64,000 nt of DNA, from the NCBI GenBank assembly GCA_026686845.1, contig JAIVEN010000008.1, forward strand, positions 38,754,501 through 38,818,500, given 5' to 3'. Shown here in pieces: positions 60,701-64,000 of this stretch; the first letter of the stretch is position 1; every line of letters starts with the position of its first letter. The stretch is from Adenanthera pavonina. Taxonomy: Eukaryota > Streptophyta > Magnoliopsida > Fabales > Fabaceae. The notes below the pieces were generated by a model. It was not told the DNA's origin. It worked only from the letters and a program-made list of their open reading frames with translations, and ran no database searches. Position numbers and translations under genes: made by a program.

Positions 60701-63183
60701 AAAACAATCATTGTAGTTACTCATCAAGTTGAATTTCTCTCAAAGGTTGATAAAATTCTGGTACTCTATCATTGCAAATCTGCCTTTTTGTTTAAGGCTT
60801 AGAGCAAAACTCGTATGAACAAATAGTTTATGAAAATTTAGGTAATGGAGGGAGGGAAAGTAACTCAATCAGGTGGCTATGAGGAACTGTTGACAACTGG
60901 GGCGGCCTTTGAACAACTAGTGAATGCTCATACAGATGCATTAACATGGGTAGATCAAAATATTGAGAACCAAGTGGGGCCTGAAATAGAAGATCCAGAT
61001 CAACTAGAGAAGGCACATAGTTTTCATCTTAGGAAAGATATGAGGGAGGATAAAATTTGCACGAAGGATCAACTTACACAAGAGGAAGAAAAGGAGATTG
61101 GTGACGTTAGCTGGCAGCCGTACATGGATTATATCTCTATTTCAAGGGGGTCATTATTACTATCTTTGAGCTTATTAGCAATGTTGGCTTTTGTCTCTTT
61201 GCAGGCTGCAGCAACATTTTGGTTAGCTTTAGCCATTGAAATCCCAAAAGTAACTGGTACCATTTTGGTTAGAGTTTACACTGTTGTTTCATTTCTTGGT
61301 GTTGTCTGTGTATATCTAAGAGCTTTTTGTGCTACATATTTTGGATTGAAAGCTTCTAAGGCCTTCTTTCTAGTTTCACTATGCTATCTTCAATGCTCCT
61401 ATGTTATTCCTTGACTTAACCCCAGTGGGGCGGAACCCAAGTAAGATTCCTTCAAATCTAACCAAAATAAACAGCTAATCATAATCATTACTCTTCATTT
61501 TTAAATGATTGTACACCTATTTACTCATGTTTAAAATAAAAGTCAATCTTTTTTGTGTAGGCTTCATAAGATTTCAGTATCCTAGATTTTGATATACCTT
61601 TCTCCCTCAGCTTTGCAGCATCCATAGTAATTGAACTTCTAGTAATCATTGGGATAATGGCTTCTGTCACATGGTAAGTCCTCATTGTTGCTATTCCAGC
61701 AATGGTGGCTTCGTATTATATTCAGGTTTGTCTAGTTTCTCTTTATTTCAATTCTTTTTTTTTCTTAGAGCTGATCTCTTTATTTTTATTATCTAGTCCT
61801 ATTCTAATGCCAAACATTTTAACGTTGTTTTTTTCGTGTGGCCTCAAGGATTATTATCAATCTTCTGCATGGGAACTAACAAGGATTAATGGAACCACAA
61901 AAGCTCCAATCATGAATTTTGCATCTGAGACATCACTTGGAGTAGTAGCAGTAAGAGCTTTCAACATGGAGGAAAGATTTTTCCAAAATTACCTAAAGCT
62001 TGTGGACACAGATGCAACACTCTTCTTTCATTCTAATGCTGCCATGGAATGGTTGGTTTTAAGGATTGAAGCACTTCAAAATTTGACCATCTTCACAACT
62101 GCTCTTTCATTTATAATACATCCAACTAAAAATACCCGTTATTGTTGACTTGCAAATAATTCATACCATATCTTATGGCATCTACAGGCCTTGTGGGACT
62201 TTCTCTTTGTATGCTTTCGCACTTACAACGGCCCAAATTTTTTTCACTAGATGGTTTTGTTACTTATCGAACTCTATTATCTTTGTTGAAAGAATCAAAC
62301 AATTCATTCACATCCAGCAGAGCCTCCTTCCATTGTTGAGAACAATAGACCTCCATCTTCTTGGCCTTCCATTGGTAGGATAGATCTTCAAGACCTAAAG
62401 GTAGCAAAAAGTACTACTTGCATAATTATTGATCTCAGTCACTTTATTCTCACTATTTTAAATACATGACTTCAGATTAGATATGGTCCAAATGCTCCAT
62501 TGGTTTTGGATGGGATCACTTGCACTTTTGAAGAAGGGAATAGAGTGGGAGTTGTAGGAAGGACTGGAAGTGGAAAAACTACACTTATAAGTGCTTTGTT
62601 CTGTTTAGTTGAGCCTGCAGGTGGAAATATTCTTATAGATGGCTTGAGCATATGCTCAATAAGACTTAAAGACTTGAGAATGAAGCTAAGCATCATTCCA
62701 CAAGAACCAACTCTTTTCAGAGGCAGTATTAGAACCAACTTGGATCCTTTTGGTCTGTACACTGACGATGAAATATGGAAGGTGAATAATTTAGCTCCAC
62801 CATTGGATAATAAATTACTCTACATTTTCTTCCTTGTTTTCTCCCTCGACCATATCAAAGAACACAAGTTTGATTGGTTTTGCTTTTTTTAATAGGCTTT
62901 GGGGAATTGTTAGCTAAAGACAACAGTTAGCAGCCCACCTAAATTGCTGGATTCTTCCAGTGAGTTAAATACAATAACTTGAGGTTATGTTTGGACTGGA
63001 GATTGTGGGAATATAAGGAAGAGAAAGGAAGGTTTCGTTGAAATTTTATTCTTTTGTTTGGAAGTTACAGATATGGGAGGAACTTTTATGTTGAGTTCCT
63101 CTTCTGCTCTTAACTCCCAAACTTCTTGAAGCTTGTATTAGATCAAACAACTTTAAGGTAATGTTGTTTATGGATCTTTTATA

Positions 63184-63372
63184 GTCTATTTGTTTTAAGG
63201 GATTTGGAGGAGAGGGCAATTTTCTCTCCACTCTCCTCCTCTCCCTCCCCTCTAAGGAGGAAAGTCTTACAGGGGTAGGAAAGTGTCCCCCTCCCCTTGT
63301 TTGGTTTAGACAAAAAAAAAATGAGAGGGAAAATCTCACTACCCCTCCCTCTCAACCAAACAACCTAAAGGA
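63184..63372. mobile_element. MITE-like insertion in intron 10 of B2
   Basis: Orthologous to 20263-20448. Absent from the A genes. Confidence 0.5.
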
Positions 63373-64000
63373 TTATAAGTACTAGTTTTGAAGTGTTTTT
63401 AATCACATCAAGTTTTTTTTAATTTAATATGGCTAAAGAAATCCAATTCTAACTAATTGACAGTAAGCAATGATGGTGATAATTGGAGTATAGGACAGCG
63501 TCAACTCTTTTTCCTTGGGAGAGTTCTTCTCAGAAGGAATAAAATTCTTGTGTTGGCTGAAGCCACTACTTCCATTGACTCCTCCACAGATGCCATTCTT
63601 CAGCAAGTTATCAGGCAAGAATTTGCAGAATGCACAGTTAAGCTGTAATTGACAGTGACATGGTCATGGTTCTCTCTTATGGTAAGCTGGTTCTACTCTT
63701 CTTCTTTGGATGTACTCTACTTTTGTCCACAAACTCAATATCATTGCAGATAATGATGAAAATGGATCTTCCCTTTGGTTTTTGATTGCTTGGTGACAAT
63801 AGGGGAAGTGGTGGAGTATGATGAGCCTTCAGAGCTTATGAACGCAAACTCTTCATTTTCTAAGCTGGTAGCTGAATATTGATCCTCCTGCAAGAGAAAT
63901 TCCTTCCAAAGTGCTAGCATGCATCATCATTAGCATTATGTTTTGGTCCAAAAATGCTTGTAAAAATGGAACTTTGCAACAATAGAAGTTTCATTGTTCA

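Larger units (their letters stand above)
55396..63882 (+). pseudogene. ABCC8-like pseudogene B2, heavily decayed
   Basis: Exon remnants: 55396-55420 (donor CT), 58270-60163, 60258-60578, 60675-60760, 60842-61440, 61561-61725, 61849 to about 62107, 62188-62400, 62476-62781, 62896-62959, 63464-63681, 63803-63882. Lesions: 13-base deletion at 58285/58286, TGA 58628, TAG 59051, TGA 59426, a 39-base in-frame loss near 59855, TAG 60068 and 60074, Walker A GPVVAGKSS, one base lost in exon 4, frameshift in exon 5, TAA 61567 and 61675, the 3' end of exon 7 with its donor deleted, 2 bases lost in exon 8, TAG 62911, net 22 bases lost in exon 11 removing the H-loop, LVLAEATTS in place of LVLDEATAS, and TGA 63880. 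Exon 3 (107 codons) and exon 9 (102 codons) are still open. Several lesions are shared with B1. Confidence 0.87.
43471..64000. repeat. Segmental duplication, copy 2 (continues beyond the window)
   Basis: Starts abruptly at 43471 (aaaacctactcag = 3853) inside LTR sequence; the bases before it are unrelated to those before 3853. It carries the truncated LTR, the retroelement remnant, A2, the spacer, the Mutator-like element and B2, all in the same order and orientation as copy 1. Confidence 0.93.

Overview
The window is nuclear DNA of a flowering plant, most likely a eudicot. It is AT-rich, its genes are split by GT-AG introns, and the non-coding part is full of plant transposon debris (LTR, LINE, CACTA, hAT, Mutator-like and MITE-like sequence). 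There is no operon-like layout and no CRISPR, integron, phage or plasmid signal. I did not find a new biological system. The most notable content is a decaying tandem array of ABC transporter genes that has been through an unusual, mosaic segmental duplication.

Layout. Positions 1-2790 hold an orphan promoter and first exon of an ABCC8-like gene. Positions 3047-6805 are a gutted LTR retroelement on the minus strand. ABCC8-like gene A1 spans 7896-14596 (12 exons rebuilt here) and B1 spans 15638-20963. About 21.1-43.4 kb is single-copy within this window. It holds an intact-looking HAD phosphatase gene of the PHOSPHO/pyrophosphatase type (22531-24044, minus), a hAT element nested in an older repeat, a degenerate tandem repeat, a 2.7-kb CACTA element, RNase H and LINE reverse-transcriptase relics, and a single-exon gene of unknown function broken by one in-frame stop (39994-41268, minus). 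From 43471 to the end, the block 3853-21081 is repeated in direct orientation as A2 (47678-54355) and B2 (55396-63882). The duplication runs past the window end.

The four ABCC copies share one exon plan. They would encode full-size multidrug-resistance-associated (MRP/ABCC) pumps of about 1470 residues (TMD0, TMD1, NBD1, TMD2, NBD2), a family usually placed in the vacuolar or plasma membrane. All four are broken. A1 keeps frame throughout but has four in-frame stops. A2 shares one of these and adds two stops, a 2-bp insertion and a lost splice donor. B1 lost 3.2 kb from its middle. B2 has many stops and frameshifts. Lesions shared by A1/A2, and others shared by B1/B2, show that both genes were already dead when duplicated.

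Divergence between the two blocks is mosaic. It is around 1 percent in the A genes, with almost no difference at 14.6-16.8 kb, and then it jumps to roughly 5 percent from 16829 onward. The jump falls inside the terminal inverted repeat of a Mutator-like element. This suggests homology-driven copying or conversion of the A block beside an older B pair, rather than one simple tandem duplication. All identities were judged by eye.
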